Origin: Marinibacterium profundimaris
GTDB lineage: Bacteria > Pseudomonadota > Alphaproteobacteria > Rhodobacterales > Rhodobacteraceae
Reading direction: 5' to 3'
DNA length: 64,000 bases
NCBI RefSeq assembly: GCF_002210095.1
Contig: NZ_AQQR01000001.1
Span: 372,001-436,000, forward strand
Part shown: positions 35,872 through 44,268 of the stretch, in pieces
Numbering within the stretch: position 1 is the stretch's first letter
Layout: each line of letters begins with the position of its first letter
Position numbers and translations under genes: made by a program
Notes under the pieces: model-generated
What the model saw: only the letters and a program-made list of their open reading frames with translations
Told to the model about the DNA's origin: nothing
Databases searched by the model: none

Positions 35872-37059
35872 ATGGAGCCCCTGTCCACCCTGCAGATCGC
35901 CCTGCGCATCCTCGGCCAGTTCCTGCCCGTCTGGATCGCTCTGGTCGTGCTCTTCGCCGCCTCGATCCGGTTCAAGCGGAACCTGGGCCTTTACGGCAAG
36001 CTCTTCGACAGCGTCATCGGCATGATCGGCCTGGGGCTGGTGATGTTCTGGGTCTTCACCGGGATCTTCGCGGCGATGGACATGATCATCACCCATGGTC
36101 CGTTGGACCAGCTTTCGGGGATGAAGAACGAGCCCCCCGGCACGCCCCTGCCCGACCCGGAAGACGGCGCCTATCCCTGGTACCTCCTGGGCGGCGACAA
36201 CCTGGCCCGCGACGTGTTCTCGCGCATGGTGAAGGGCGCCTGGATCGTGGTGCAGATCGCGCCTCTGGCGACGCTCTTCGCCTTCATGGTCGGCATCACG
36301 CTGGGCCTGCCGGCGGGGTATTACGGCGGGCGGCTCGACACGGTGCTGTCCTTCCTCGCCAACCTGATCCTCGCCTTCCCGGTGATCCTGCTGTTCTACC
36401 TGCTGGTCACACCCGAGATCGTGGCGACCGGCGTGCCGCAATACATGGCGGTGGTGCTGTTCATCTTCCCGCTGGTCTTCTTCGGCGTGCTGATCAACTC
36501 GCGCTACCGGTCGCAGCCGCGGCGGAACATGACGGTGCTGGCGATCGTGCTGATCCCGCTGGTGCTGGCCTACCTGTCGCTGATCAATGCGCAGGGGACC
36601 AGGATCGACTTCTGGCCGCTCGATCTCTTCGACGTGCCGGGCGGGATCCTTGTGGTCTTCGTCTCGGTCGTCTTCGTGAACGCGCCCACGGTCTTCCGGA
36701 TCGTGCGCGGGCTGGCGATGGACATCAAGACCCGCGACTACGTGGCCGCTGCCCAGACCCGTGGCGAGGGGCCCTGGTACATCATGCTGTGGGAGATCCT
36801 GCCCAACGCGCGCGGGCCGCTGATCGTCGATTTCTGCCTGCGCATCGGTTACACGACGATCCTTCTGGGAACGCTGGGGTTCTTCGGGCTGGGCCTGCCG
36901 CCCGAGAGCCCGGACTGGGGATCGACGATCAACGAGGGGCGGAAGCTGTTGTCGATCTACCTGCATCCCGCCCTGCCCCCGGCCTTTGCGCTGTTGTCGC
37001 TGGTGCTGGGGCTGAACCTTCTGGCGGATGGTTTGCGCGAAGAGAGCCTTCGGGATTGA
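35872..37059 (+). CDS. ABC transporter permease (DppC-like), enlarged
   Basis: A 395-residue permease with the DppC-like core: LLGGDNLARDVFSRMVKGAWIVVQIAPLAT, GLPAGYYGGRLDT, the EAA loop YVAAAQTRGEGPWYIMLWEILPNARGPLIV and the C-terminal GLPPESPDWGSTINEGR signature. It is roughly 100 residues longer than usual, owing to an extra hydrophobic N-terminal region and an extra hydrophilic-hydrophobic segment (about 205-260, with RSQPRRNMTVLAIVLIPLVL). GAGGAGG precedes the ATG. Its stop is followed by the hairpin and GGAGGTATTT repeat at 37070-37120. Confidence 0.92.
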   Translation: MEPLSTLQIALRILGQFLPVWIALVVLFAASIRFKRNLGLYGKLFDSVIGMIGLGLVMFWVFTGIFAAMDMIITHGPLDQLSGMKNEPPGTPLPDPEDGAYPWYLLGGDNLARDVFSRMVKGAWIVVQIAPLATLFAFMVGITLGLPAGYYGGRLDTVLSFLANLILAFPVILLFYLLVTPEIVATGVPQYMAVVLFIFPLVFFGVLINSRYRSQPRRNMTVLAIVLIPLVLAYLSLINAQGTRIDFWPLDLFDVPGGILVVFVSVVFVNAPTVFRIVRGLAMDIKTRDYVAAAQTRGEGPWYIMLWEILPNARGPLIVDFCLRIGYTTILLGTLGFFGLGLPPESPDWGSTINEGRKLLSIYLHPALPPAFALLSLVLGLNLLADGLREESLRD

Positions 37060-37069
37060 TGGCAGCCGC

Positions 37070-37120
37070 CCGGGGGCTCTGCCCCCGGACCCCCGGAGGT
37101 ATTTGTGACCAAGAAGAAGA
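37070..37120 (+). repeat. Hairpin plus GGAGGTATTT motif, copy B
   Basis: Eleven bases after the permease stop, CCGGGGGC (37070-37077) pairs with GCCCCCGG (37081-37088) around TCT; then CCGGAGGTATTTGTGACC and AAGAAGAAGA (to 37120) follow. The second part matches the motif seen at 5033-5056, 61686-61711 and 61811-61841. It also supplies a GGAGG before a GTG at 37105, an alternative start of the next gene. Confidence 0.6.
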
Positions 37121-37134
37121 ACAGGGAGACAGGA

Positions 37135-39222
37135 ATGGTGAGGCAAGCCTACGACGGGCCCATTCTGGAGATCGACAATCTCTCGATCTCCTTCTTCACC
37201 CGGGCGCGCGAGATCCCGGCGGTGATGGATTTCTCGGTCAAGGTGATGCCGGGCGAGGCCGTGGGGCTGGTGGGCGAATCCGGATGCGGCAAGTCCACCG
37301 TCGCACTTGGGGTGATGCAGGACCTGGGCAAGAACGGCGAGATCGTTGGTGGGACGATCAAGTTCAAGGGGCGCGACCTGAAGAGCCTGTCGCCGAAGGA
37401 GCTTCGGGATATCCGGGGCTCGGAGATCGCGATGATCTACCAAGAGCCGATGGCCAGCCTGAACCCCGCCATGAAGATCGGCCGGCAGCTGATGGAAGTG
37501 CCGATGATCCACCAGGGGCTGAGCGCCCGGGCGGCACGGGACCGCGCCTTGCAGGTGGTGACGGATGTCAAGCTGCCGGACCCGGCGCGCATCCTTGACG
37601 CATTTCCGCACCAGCTGTCGGGCGGGCAGCAGCAGCGTATCGTCATCGCCATGGCGCTGATGTCCGAACCCTCGCTTCTGATCCTCGATGAGCCGACGAC
37701 CGCCCTGGATGTGACGGTCGAGGCCGCGGTCGTGGACCTGGTGCGCGAACTGGGCGAGAGATACGGCACCTCGATGCTCTTCATCTCGCACAACCTCGGG
37801 CTTGTGCTGGAAACCTGCGACCGGCTCTGCGTCATGTATTCCGGCGAGGCGGTAGAGACCGGATCCATCGAGGACGTGTTCGACCAGATGCGCCATCCCT
37901 ATACCCAGGCGCTGTTCCGGTCGATCCCGCTGCCCGGCGCGAACAAGACCGCGCGGCCGCTCAAGGCGATCCCGGGCAACTTCCCCCTGCCCCACGAACG
38001 CCCGCCGGGCTGCAATTTCGGGCCGCGTTGCGACTACTTCCAGCCCGGGCGCTGCGATGCGTCCGAGGTCCCGATGGCGCGCGTGGCGGGCGACGACCGT
38101 CATGCGACGCGCTGCCTGCGGTTCGACGAGATCGACTGGCACGCGCCGGTGCAGGCCAGCGTGCCACAGGACCGGACAGAGCCGGGCGACGTGGTGCTGA
38201 AGGTCGGCAAGCTGAAGAAATACTACGAGGTCGCGGCCAACGCGCTTTTCGGGTCATCGGGCGACACGAAGGTGGTCAAGGCGAACGAGACGATCAGCTT
38301 CGAGGCGCGCGAATCCGAGACGCTGGCCATTGTCGGCGAATCCGGTTGCGGGAAATCGACCTTCGCCAAGGTGCTCATGGGGCTGGAAACGGCGACGGAC
38401 GGCGAGATCGTCCTTTACAACCAGGACATCCAGTCGACCCCGATCGAGGCGCGGTCGACCGACACGGTGCGATCGGTGCAGATGGTGTTCCAGAACCCGT
38501 TCGACACGCTGAACCCTTCGATGACCGTGGGACGGCAGATCATCCGCGCGCTTGAGGTCTTCCGGATCGGCAGGACCGATGCCGACCGGCGCGAGCGGAT
38601 GCTGCGGCTGCTGGACCTGGTGAAGCTGCCCCGCGAATTCGCCGACCGGATGCCGCGGCAGCTGTCGGGCGGGCAGAAGCAGCGGGTGGGTATCGCCCGG
38701 GCCTTCTCCGGCGGGGCGAAGGTGGTGGTGGCCGACGAGCCGGTCTCGGCGCTGGACGTGAGCGTTCAGGCCGCCGTCACCGACCTGCTGATGGAGATCC
38801 AGCGCGAGGAGAAGACCACGCTGCTTTTCATCTCCCACGACCTGTCGATCGTGCGCTACCTGGCAGACCGGGTCATGGTCATGTACCTCGGCCATGTGGT
38901 CGAGATGGGCACGACCGACCAGGTCTTCGCGCCGCCCTACCATCCCTATACCGAGGCGCTTCTGTCGGCCGTGCCGATCGCCGACACCTCCGTCCGGAAG
39001 GAGCGGATCGTGCTTGAGGGCGACATCCCCTCGGCGATGAACCCGCCGCCGGGCTGCCCGTTCCAGACACGCTGCCGGTGGAAGGCCAGGGTGCCCGGCG
39101 GGCTGTGCGAGGCAGAGGTGCCGCCGCTGCGGACCATGGCGGATGGGCACCAGATCAAGTGCCACCTGGCCGAGGCCGAGCTGGCCGGGATGGTGCCGGT
39201 CATCAAGGTCGCCGCCGAATGA
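37135..39222 (+). CDS. Double ATP-binding ABC transporter protein (DppD-DppF fusion)
   Basis: A 695-residue fusion of two peptide-importer ATPases. The first cassette has Walker A GESGCGKST (47-55), signature LSGGQQQR and Walker B LLILDEPTTALD; the second has Walker A GESGCGKST (401-409), LSGGQKQRVGIARAF and VVVADEPVSALDVS. Each ends with the oligopeptide-transporter C-terminal domain with the conserved cysteine patterns (PPGCNFGPRCDYFQPGRCD, and PPGCPFQTRCRWK) that can bind an iron-sulfur cluster in this class. The start is taken as the ATG at 37135 (after AGGGAG); a GTG at 37105 with GGAGG is possible but falls within the repeat element. Completes the four-gene importer. Confidence 0.93.
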   Translation: MVRQAYDGPILEIDNLSISFFTRAREIPAVMDFSVKVMPGEAVGLVGESGCGKSTVALGVMQDLGKNGEIVGGTIKFKGRDLKSLSPKELRDIRGSEIAMIYQEPMASLNPAMKIGRQLMEVPMIHQGLSARAARDRALQVVTDVKLPDPARILDAFPHQLSGGQQQRIVIAMALMSEPSLLILDEPTTALDVTVEAAVVDLVRELGERYGTSMLFISHNLGLVLETCDRLCVMYSGEAVETGSIEDVFDQMRHPYTQALFRSIPLPGANKTARPLKAIPGNFPLPHERPPGCNFGPRCDYFQPGRCDASEVPMARVAGDDRHATRCLRFDEIDWHAPVQASVPQDRTEPGDVVLKVGKLKKYYEVAANALFGSSGDTKVVKANETISFEARESETLAIVGESGCGKSTFAKVLMGLETATDGEIVLYNQDIQSTPIEARSTDTVRSVQMVFQNPFDTLNPSMTVGRQIIRALEVFRIGRTDADRRERMLRLLDLVKLPREFADRMPRQLSGGQKQRVGIARAFSGGAKVVVADEPVSALDVSVQAAVTDLLMEIQREEKTTLLFISHDLSIVRYLADRVMVMYLGHVVEMGTTDQVFAPPYHPYTEALLSAVPIADTSVRKERIVLEGDIPSAMNPPPGCPFQTRCRWKARVPGGLCEAEVPPLRTMADGHQIKCHLAEAELAGMVPVIKVAAE

Positions 39223-39231
39223 CCGGCGGGA

Positions 39232-39249
39232 TGTCCCACGCGTGGGACA
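39232..39249. promoter_or_regulatory. Perfect 18-bp palindrome after the ABC operon
   Basis: TGTCCCACGCGTGGGACA is a perfect palindrome 9 bases after the ATPase stop. As RNA it forms a 7-bp stem with a CGCG loop; as DNA it could be an operator for the CtrA-associated transcript downstream. No T-tract. Confidence 0.45.
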
Positions 39250-39289
39250 GTCTTCCGGACATTGGGTTTCAAGGGGTTACAGAGGCGCA

Positions 39290-39305
39290 TTAACCTTCGT
39301 TTAAC
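39290..39305 (+). promoter_or_regulatory. Consensus CtrA binding site TTAA-N7-TTAAC
   Basis: TTAA (39290-39293), seven bases, TTAAC (39301-39305) exactly matches the full CtrA recognition sequence. A TAGGCT -10-like word follows 11 bases later (39317-39322). The only rightward DNA downstream is the gene-poor stretch to 40205, and leftward lies the end of the ABC ATPase gene. Confidence 0.6.
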
Positions 39306-39617
39306 CAATCTGCGCCTAGGCTCTGGCAGGGCCGCGACGGATGAGTCGGGGCGGATATCAGAGGAGGATGGCACATCGTGCCGCGCGGGATCGTGCCGTG
39401 CGGATCATTGTAGGACCCTGAGGAAGGAGGCATTACCGAGGCACCGCAGAAAGCGCGGCTTATCGGTCGCGCACGGTGCATAGGACAGATCCGTCCCATC
39501 GGCAGAGGTCATCGCGCAGGGATCTCAGCCCGATGCAAGGCGCGCAACGGTCCGGAGATACCGGAACGGTGGCAGACGTGCTGCGGCATATGGCGCCGGG
39601 CGCGTGACGGCTGGCGC

Positions 39618-39717
39618 GAAGGCCGGGCGTGAGGGCCGGGTGTGAAGGCTGGGCGTGAAAGCCGGGCGTGAAGGCTGGGCCTGAAAGCCCGGCATGAAGG
39701 CTGGGCGTGAAGGCCGG
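39618..39717. repeat. 13-bp minisatellite, about 7.5 units
   Basis: Seven successive 13-base units of GAAGGCYGGGCGT (for example 39618-39630, 39644-39656, 39696-39708) plus a partial eighth. Units differ by one or two substitutions. Thirteen is not a multiple of three, so the array would shift frame and is unlikely to be coding. Confidence 0.85.
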
Positions 39718-39954
39718 TTTCGTCGGGCGTGATGGCGCCTCGGGCAGCAGGCGCCCCAGGCTGACGCGGGACGGAATGGGGACGGCGTCAGAGCCTTTGT
39801 CCGCACGCAGTGGCTGACGAACCCTGATCGACTGACGACGCGCAAGGGACCGGCATTCGGGAGGACTGCCGGCCGGACCAGACGCGGCATGAAAACAGAC
39901 GCAGCATCAAAACAGATCTACCGTCAAAACAGACGCATCGTCGACGCATGGATC

Positions 39955-40014
39955 GTCAAAACATGCACTGGCAAAACACGCGCTGGCAAAACATGCACTG
40001 GCAAAACATGCACG
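39955..40014. repeat. 15-bp minisatellite, four units
   Basis: Four 15-base units of GGCAAAACATGCACT (39955-39969, 39970-39984, 39985-39999, 40000-40014) with one to three differences. Degenerate relatives (TCAAAACAGAC) flank it on both sides from about 39888 to 40046. Confidence 0.85.
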
Positions 40015-40205
40015 GTCGAACCCGATGCACCGTCAAAACAGACCTTGCGGACACCACGCGGACATCCGGGGCTCAACACCGGACGACCATAGGGTATTCA
40101 ACAGGCACCATCCGATCGAGCCCGGCCGCCCTGGAGAGGCGTTCCCGGGCGCGGCTGTCCCGAGACGGACCGGCCATGGTCCGGCGAAGGGGCACATACG
40201 AAGGA

Positions 40206-40238
40206 GCCGGAGTGCCGGGGTTTTCCCTGCACTCCGGC
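40206..40238 (-). terminator. Hairpin after the tandem PilJ-domain gene
   Basis: GCCGGAGTGC (40206-40215) and GCACTCCGGC (40229-40238) pair over 10 bases, with an inner GGG-AAAA-CCC stem, 23 bases past the stop of the leftward gene. No long T-tract follows. Confidence 0.6.
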
Positions 40239-40261
40239 CGGCCCTCGGGGCGTTCCAGTGC

Positions 40262-41119
40262 TCAGATGTTTTCGTAAAGCCAGACGGCCTCATCTGCAGC
40301 GCCAAGAACACCGTCGATATTCGCCGCGACCTCGTTCAGAGCGATGGAGCCGGGCGTGCCCCCATCGATCACCCGAAGGAACTGTGCCCGCATCGGGGCC
40401 CAGAGATCGCGGACATATTCCAGTTGCAGCTGCAGATCCGGGTCCGGGAAGGCCACCAGGCCCATCTCCTCGTCTCCGTTCATCAGCCCCTCAAGGGACC
40501 GGTCGAACAGCGCGACCGTCACCGCCAGCGACGCGCGCAGGGTCTCGGGTTCGATCCCGGCGGCGATCAGGCAGAATTCCTTTGCCGCGCGCTGGGTCAG
40601 CATGCGCTGTCGGCCAGCCACGTTGATCAGCCGCGCCAGTTCGGGGCTGACCCCGCTGCCAGCGTTGGAGGCTTCCAGCGCCTGGACCACGTCATTGGCC
40701 GCCTTCACCGTGGACAGCGACCGCATCGCCACCTCGGGGAGCGAGGCCGTATCCTCGCGCGCCCGGCTCAGCGCGGCTTCGTAGCCGGGCCAGACCCGGT
40801 CGACCGACGACAGCGCCTCAAGCACGTCGGGACGATCCTCGGCCCGGATTTCGAGGGTTGTATTGCCGTCCCGCAGGCCGGCCAGCGCCGTCGAGAAACT
40901 GCGGCGCGCGGCGTCCCACATCGCCTCATGGGCCTCTGCCATCACGTTCTGGGACCGGAAACAGGCCGCGCGGGCCATCCGTTCGGACAGCATGCGCTGC
41001 TTGCCTGCAATGTTGATCTTTCGCTTGAGATCCGGCGCGACCTCTGCCGCGTGAACCGAAGACACGCACAAGATCACGCCTAGCACGGCACAGCCGAGCC
41101 GGTAGCTGAAACGAACCAT
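40262..41119 (-). CDS. Secreted protein with two PilJ-type (type IV pili MCP N-terminal) domains
   Basis: A 285-residue exported protein: signal peptide (about 1-25, ending SSVHAAE), then two tandem four-helix domains, each starting with the hallmark INIAGKQRMLSERMAR (35-50) and INVAGRQRMLTQRAAK (165-180). This domain is normally the periplasmic sensing part of PilJ-like chemoreceptors and NarX-type kinases, where the equivalent helix binds a small anion such as nitrate. Here there is no transmembrane helix or signalling domain after it, so it is a soluble periplasmic protein. GGTGGGGG precedes the ATG at 41119. A partner is not evident among its neighbours. Confidence 0.8.
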   Translation of the reverse strand: MVRFSYRLGCAVLGVILCVSSVHAAEVAPDLKRKINIAGKQRMLSERMARAACFRSQNVMAEAHEAMWDAARRSFSTALAGLRDGNTTLEIRAEDRPDVLEALSSVDRVWPGYEAALSRAREDTASLPEVAMRSLSTVKAANDVVQALEASNAGSGVSPELARLINVAGRQRMLTQRAAKEFCLIAAGIEPETLRASLAVTVALFDRSLEGLMNGDEEMGLVAFPDPDLQLQLEYVRDLWAPMRAQFLRVIDGGTPGSIALNEVAANIDGVLGAADEAVWLYENI

Positions 41120-41274
41120 GAAAACCCCCACCTTGGTCGATCGCTCGCAAGGATCAGGGTTAGGCGAATCGACTTTTCAATCCGTTAACGCGGGTGGGAA
41201 AAATCCGGGAAAGCGGCCAGAAGACCATGAAGAGCACAGCACAACGCATTGGAAAAATGCACTTTCCCAGGGCG

Positions 41275-42003
41275 TCAGCTGCCCCAGATCTTCTGCACGT
41301 AATTTTTCGTTTCCTCGTAGGGCGGGATCCCCTTGTGCTTGGTCACCGCCATGGGCCCGGCATTGTAGGCGGCCAGCGCCAGTTTCCAGTTGCCGAACTT
41401 GCGGTATTGCCGCGCCAGATAGCGCGCGCCCCCGTCGAGGTTTTCCGCCGGAACCGTCGGGTCGACCCGCAGCTGCTTTGCGGTCTGCGGCATCAGCTGC
41501 GCCAGTCCGATCGCGCCCTTGTGGGACAGCGCCTTGGGGTTCCAGCCGCTTTCCTGCTGCACGAGGTTGAGAAAGATCGCCTCGGGGATGCCGTGCTTGC
41601 GCGCGGCGGCCCGGGCCAGGTCATAGAATTCGCCCCGGTAGCTGCCGAAATAGGGCCGCGGCCCGGAACCGCTGTTCGAGGTGATCGTGTCGGGCTGCAG
41701 CCGCGTGGAATAGGCATATTGCGAGGCGCCCCGGGTATCGAGCACGCGCGCCTGATTCGCGAAGATCGCGGTCCGGTTCTTGGTGGAGAACACCGGATCC
41801 GCCGCGACCGGGCCAGAGGCCCCCGCCAGACCGAGGATCGCGCCGCCAAACGTTGTCGAGATCAGAAGAAATGCGCCGCGCAGGCGCTGCTTCACCGCTG
41901 CCGGCGTCCGGCCTGCTGCCGGTTTCGCCGCACCTGCCCGTGCTGCTTCAGCCAAACCCTCGTGCCCCGTCTTTGTTCCGGTGTTGCGCGTCATAATGCA
42001 CAT
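41275..42003 (-). CDS. Lytic transglycosylase (SLT domain)
   Basis: A 242-residue protein with an N-terminal hydrophobic anchor or signal (about 42-68) and a C-terminal SLT domain: [16 protein letters not shown] with the catalytic Glu (about residue 151), [18 protein letters not shown] and [12 protein letters not shown]. It cleaves peptidoglycan to 1,6-anhydromuropeptides in the periplasm, for turnover or to open the wall for an assembly. Start uncertain between ATGs at 42003 and 41994. Divergent from ssb. Confidence 0.88.
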   Translation of the reverse strand: MCIMTRNTGTKTGHEGLAEAARAGAAKPAAGRTPAAVKQRLRGAFLLISTTFGGAILGLAGASGPVAADPVFSTKNRTAIFANQARVLDTRGASQYAYSTRLQPDTITSNSGSGPRPYFGSYRGEFYDLARAAARKHGIPEAIFLNLVQQESGWNPKALSHKGAIGLAQLMPQTAKQLRVDPTVPAENLDGGARYLARQYRKFGNWKLALAAYNAGPMAVTKHKGIPPYEETKNYVQKIWGS

Positions 42004-42243
42004 TTTTCACCGCCGTGCCAGAGAGCGCGGCCCGACCGCCCCTGCGGCGTTGCGCCCGGGCGTCGCGTCGAGGGGCCAATCGCGGCCGCCAGATGCCCCG
42101 GTCCGGGCCCCGCCGGACGGGTCGGAAGGGGAAGATACGCCGCGCCCCGAACCCGGTTTCTCTCACCTGCGCGGGGGTGTAACCTCTGCCCGACGCAGCG
42201 CCCGGATTCGCCGGACGCGTGAGGCTTGAAAGGACGAGACGCC

Positions 42244-42771
42244 ATGGCCGGCTCAGTGAACAAGGTAATCCTCATCGGCAACCTGGGCCGGGACCCCGAG
42301 GTGCGGAATTTCCAGAACGGCGGCAAGGTGTGCAACCTGCGCATCGCCACGTCGGAGACCTGGAAGGATCGCAACACCGGCGAGCGGCGCGAGCGCACGG
42401 AATGGCATACGGTGGCCATCTTCTCGGAGCCGCTGGTGCGGGTGGCCGAGCAATATCTGCGCAAGGGGTCGAAGGTGTATATCGAGGGCCAGCTGGAAAC
42501 CCGGAAATGGCAGGACCAGTCGGGCCAGGACCGTTATTCGACCGAGGTCGTGCTGCGCCCCTTCCGCAGCGAGCTGACCATGCTGGACGGTCGCGGTGAA
42601 GGCGGCGGCGGCGGTGGCGGCGGCTCCTACGGGGGTGGCGGATCCTATGGCGGCGGCGGCGATTACGACAGCGGCCCGTCGGACGACCGGTACGGCGGCG
42701 GGTCGTCGTCGGGTGGCGGCAGCAGCCGCGGTCCGATCTCGAACGACCTGGACGACGAAATCCCGTTCTGA
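42244..42771 (+). CDS. ssb: Single-stranded DNA-binding protein
   Basis: Coats single-stranded DNA in replication, repair and recombination. The 175-residue protein has the OB fold ([49 protein letters not shown]), a Gly/Ser/Tyr-rich flexible linker (about 118-165) and the acidic protein-interaction tip ending DDEIPF. AAAGGA precedes the ATG at 42244; an upstream in-frame ATG would add six residues. No LexA-type box is seen upstream. Confidence 0.96.
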   Translation: MAGSVNKVILIGNLGRDPEVRNFQNGGKVCNLRIATSETWKDRNTGERRERTEWHTVAIFSEPLVRVAEQYLRKGSKVYIEGQLETRKWQDQSGQDRYSTEVVLRPFRSELTMLDGRGEGGGGGGGGSYGGGGSYGGGGDYDSGPSDDRYGGGSSSGGGSSRGPISNDLDDEIPF

Positions 42772-42825
42772 GACGACAAGGTCCGGACCAGTGAGGGAGT
42801 TTCTGGCCCGGACCTGCCTGGTCTT

Positions 42826-42857
42826 GGCCTGGCGCGTGGAGGTCTCCGCGCCAGGCC
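42826..42857. terminator. 11-bp hairpin between convergent ssb and a small gene
   Basis: GGCCTGGCGCG (42826-42836) pairs perfectly with CGCGCCAGGCC (42847-42857), loop of 10. It serves the 3' ends of ssb (rightward) and the 59-residue gene (leftward). Another mismatched 9-bp stem precedes it (about 42781-42813). Confidence 0.6.
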
Positions 42858-42876
42858 GATTGCACCGGGGCCGTGT

Positions 42877-43056
42877 TCAGTGGGAGGTGAGGGCCCGCAG
42901 CCGGTCTTCGGTCAGAACCGAGGGGCCGGTGGTGCGATAGAGCCGCGAGACCTCGAAGGCCCAGCGGATGCTTTTGATGACGCGCGCGATGGCGGGGACG
43001 ATTCGCGTCGGCGCGGCGGACGGCGCGGCGTGGTAGCCCGGAAGGGAATGTGCCAT
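42877..43056 (-). CDS. 59-residue protein of unknown function
   Basis: A 60-codon frame between convergent ssb and the LysR gene. AAAGGA lies 9 bases before the ATG. The product begins MAHSLPGYHAAPSAAPTRIV and then has a basic amphipathic helical half (IKSIRWAFEVSRLYRTTGPS) ending VLTEDRLRALTSH; no membrane span. Its composition is like that of small regulatory or DUF1127-like proteins but the DUF1127 motif is absent. It lies downstream of the LysR gene on the same strand, 170 bases away. Family not recognised. Confidence 0.55.
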   Translation of the reverse strand: MAHSLPGYHAAPSAAPTRIVPAIARVIKSIRWAFEVSRLYRTTGPSVLTEDRLRALTSH

Positions 43057-43226
43057 GGGTCGGATCCTTTGTCGTGTTCCAGGAGCGCCAGGCTGGCGCG
43101 ATACCTGTAACTAAAGGCCCTGGCGGCATTTTCTCAAATCGTGACTGCGGAAGGCGTGATCGGCTGAGCCTATCACGGTGAGAAGGTACTGCGGGTAAGG
43201 GCTATCAAGACGAGCGCCCTGCCCGG

Positions 43227-44111
43227 TCAGGACCGCAGCGCCCTGGACAGCGCCTTGACCGCGGCGGGGACCGGATCGCGGCGCAGGGTCAGAAGGCCGA
43301 TGGGGGTGCGGACCTCGGGCTCCGTCAAAGGCAGGCGCAGGATGCCGGGCTCTTCGGCCATGCCATCGGCAAGCATGGCGGGCGCGACCGTGGCCGAGGC
43401 GCCGCTGGACACCTGGGCGAGCATCGTCAGCAGGTCGTTGGTTTCCAGCACGGGCGACGGGCGGCTGCCGGTATGGGTATCGAAGACCTCGTCGAGAAAG
43501 CGGCGGTTGCGCATGTCCTGGGTCAGGAAACACAGCGGCAGCGCGGCGGCCTCGGTCCAGGTGGCGTGGCCCGAGGCGCGCGGCGCCATGGCCGCGGGGC
43601 AGATCAGCACGTAACTTTCCTCGTAGAGCAGCTCGGCCGGGGCCAGGGCGCGGGGGCGTTCGCCTTCAAGATAGCCCACCCCTGCGTCCAGCGAGAAATC
43701 CTCGAGCCCGCGATGGATCTGGCCGGTGGACAGCGCGTAGATCCGGATGGCAAGACCGGGATGCTGCGCGCGAAGCCCGGCGGGGACGCGCGCGACGTGG
43801 GCCAGCGCCGTGGGAACCACGCCGATGGACAGCGTGCCGGTCAGTTCGCCCCGCGCCGCGTCCAGATCCTGGCGCAGGCCGTCCATGTCCGACACCACGC
43901 GGCGGGCCCATTTCAGCACCATGTCGCCTTCGGGCGTGAAGCCCTGGAACCGGTTGCCGCGCTGGACGATGGGCACGCCAAGCGCCAGTTCCATGTTGCG
44001 GATCCGGGCCGAGAACGCCGGCTGAGAGATCGCGCAGGCCTCGGCCGCGCGGGCGAAATGGCGATGATGCGCCAGCGCCACCAGCAGTTCCATGTCGCGC
44101 AGATCGGCCAT
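43227..44111 (-). CDS. LysR-family transcriptional regulator
   Basis: A 294-residue LTTR with an N-terminal winged helix-turn-helix (MELLVALAHHRHFARAAEACAISQPAFSARIRNMELALGVPIVQRGNRFQGFTPEG) and a periplasmic-binding-fold effector domain (about 90-290). The DNA-binding half resembles that of LTTRs found beside fds formate dehydrogenase genes, but no such gene is in the window. AAAGGGGGG precedes the ATG. The neighbour upstream is the rightward side of the aroB 3' end, so its target is not obvious; it may act elsewhere. Confidence 0.88.
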   Translation of the reverse strand: MADLRDMELLVALAHHRHFARAAEACAISQPAFSARIRNMELALGVPIVQRGNRFQGFTPEGDMVLKWARRVVSDMDGLRQDLDAARGELTGTLSIGVVPTALAHVARVPAGLRAQHPGLAIRIYALSTGQIHRGLEDFSLDAGVGYLEGERPRALAPAELLYEESYVLICPAAMAPRASGHATWTEAAALPLCFLTQDMRNRRFLDEVFDTHTGSRPSPVLETNDLLTMLAQVSSGASATVAPAMLADGMAEEPGILRLPLTEPEVRTPIGLLTLRRDPVPAAVKALSRALRS

Positions 44112-44268
44112 GCCCTGCCCCCCTTTGACGCTGTTCACACGGTCCGGCGGCACCTCCCTGCCGCAGGATCCGGGATTTACTCTACCGGCCCTGCCGGGTC
44201 CGGCCTATGGTTAACATGGGCCGGGCGGCCTTTGGGGCAAGTACCGGGCGGGCATGGGTAAAATCCGG

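Larger units (their letters stand above)
39306..40205. other. Gene-poor kilobase with two short tandem-repeat arrays
   Basis: No frame here looks like a protein of known type. Features seen: a short frame after GAGGAGG at about 39372 (17 codons), a second AAGGAGG near 39426 not followed by a normal start codon, a 13-bp tandem repeat (39618-39717) and a 15-bp tandem repeat (39955-40014) in a zone of degenerate TCAAAACAGAC-like words (39888-40046). Frames through the arrays give simple peptides such as repeated QNMHW, with no ribosome-binding site. It is either spacer with minisatellites, the remains of a gene, or a non-coding transcript driven by the CtrA box. Confidence 0.5.

Noticed and set aside
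39525-39890. A leftward frame with repeated PSRPAF-like segments
   Set aside because: It arises from the 13-bp tandem repeat read in a lucky frame; no ribosome-binding site and no homology pattern.
39889-40277. Frames encoding QNMHW or GKTCT repeats
   Set aside because: They follow from the 15-bp array; no Shine-Dalgarno and no coding-like composition outside the array.
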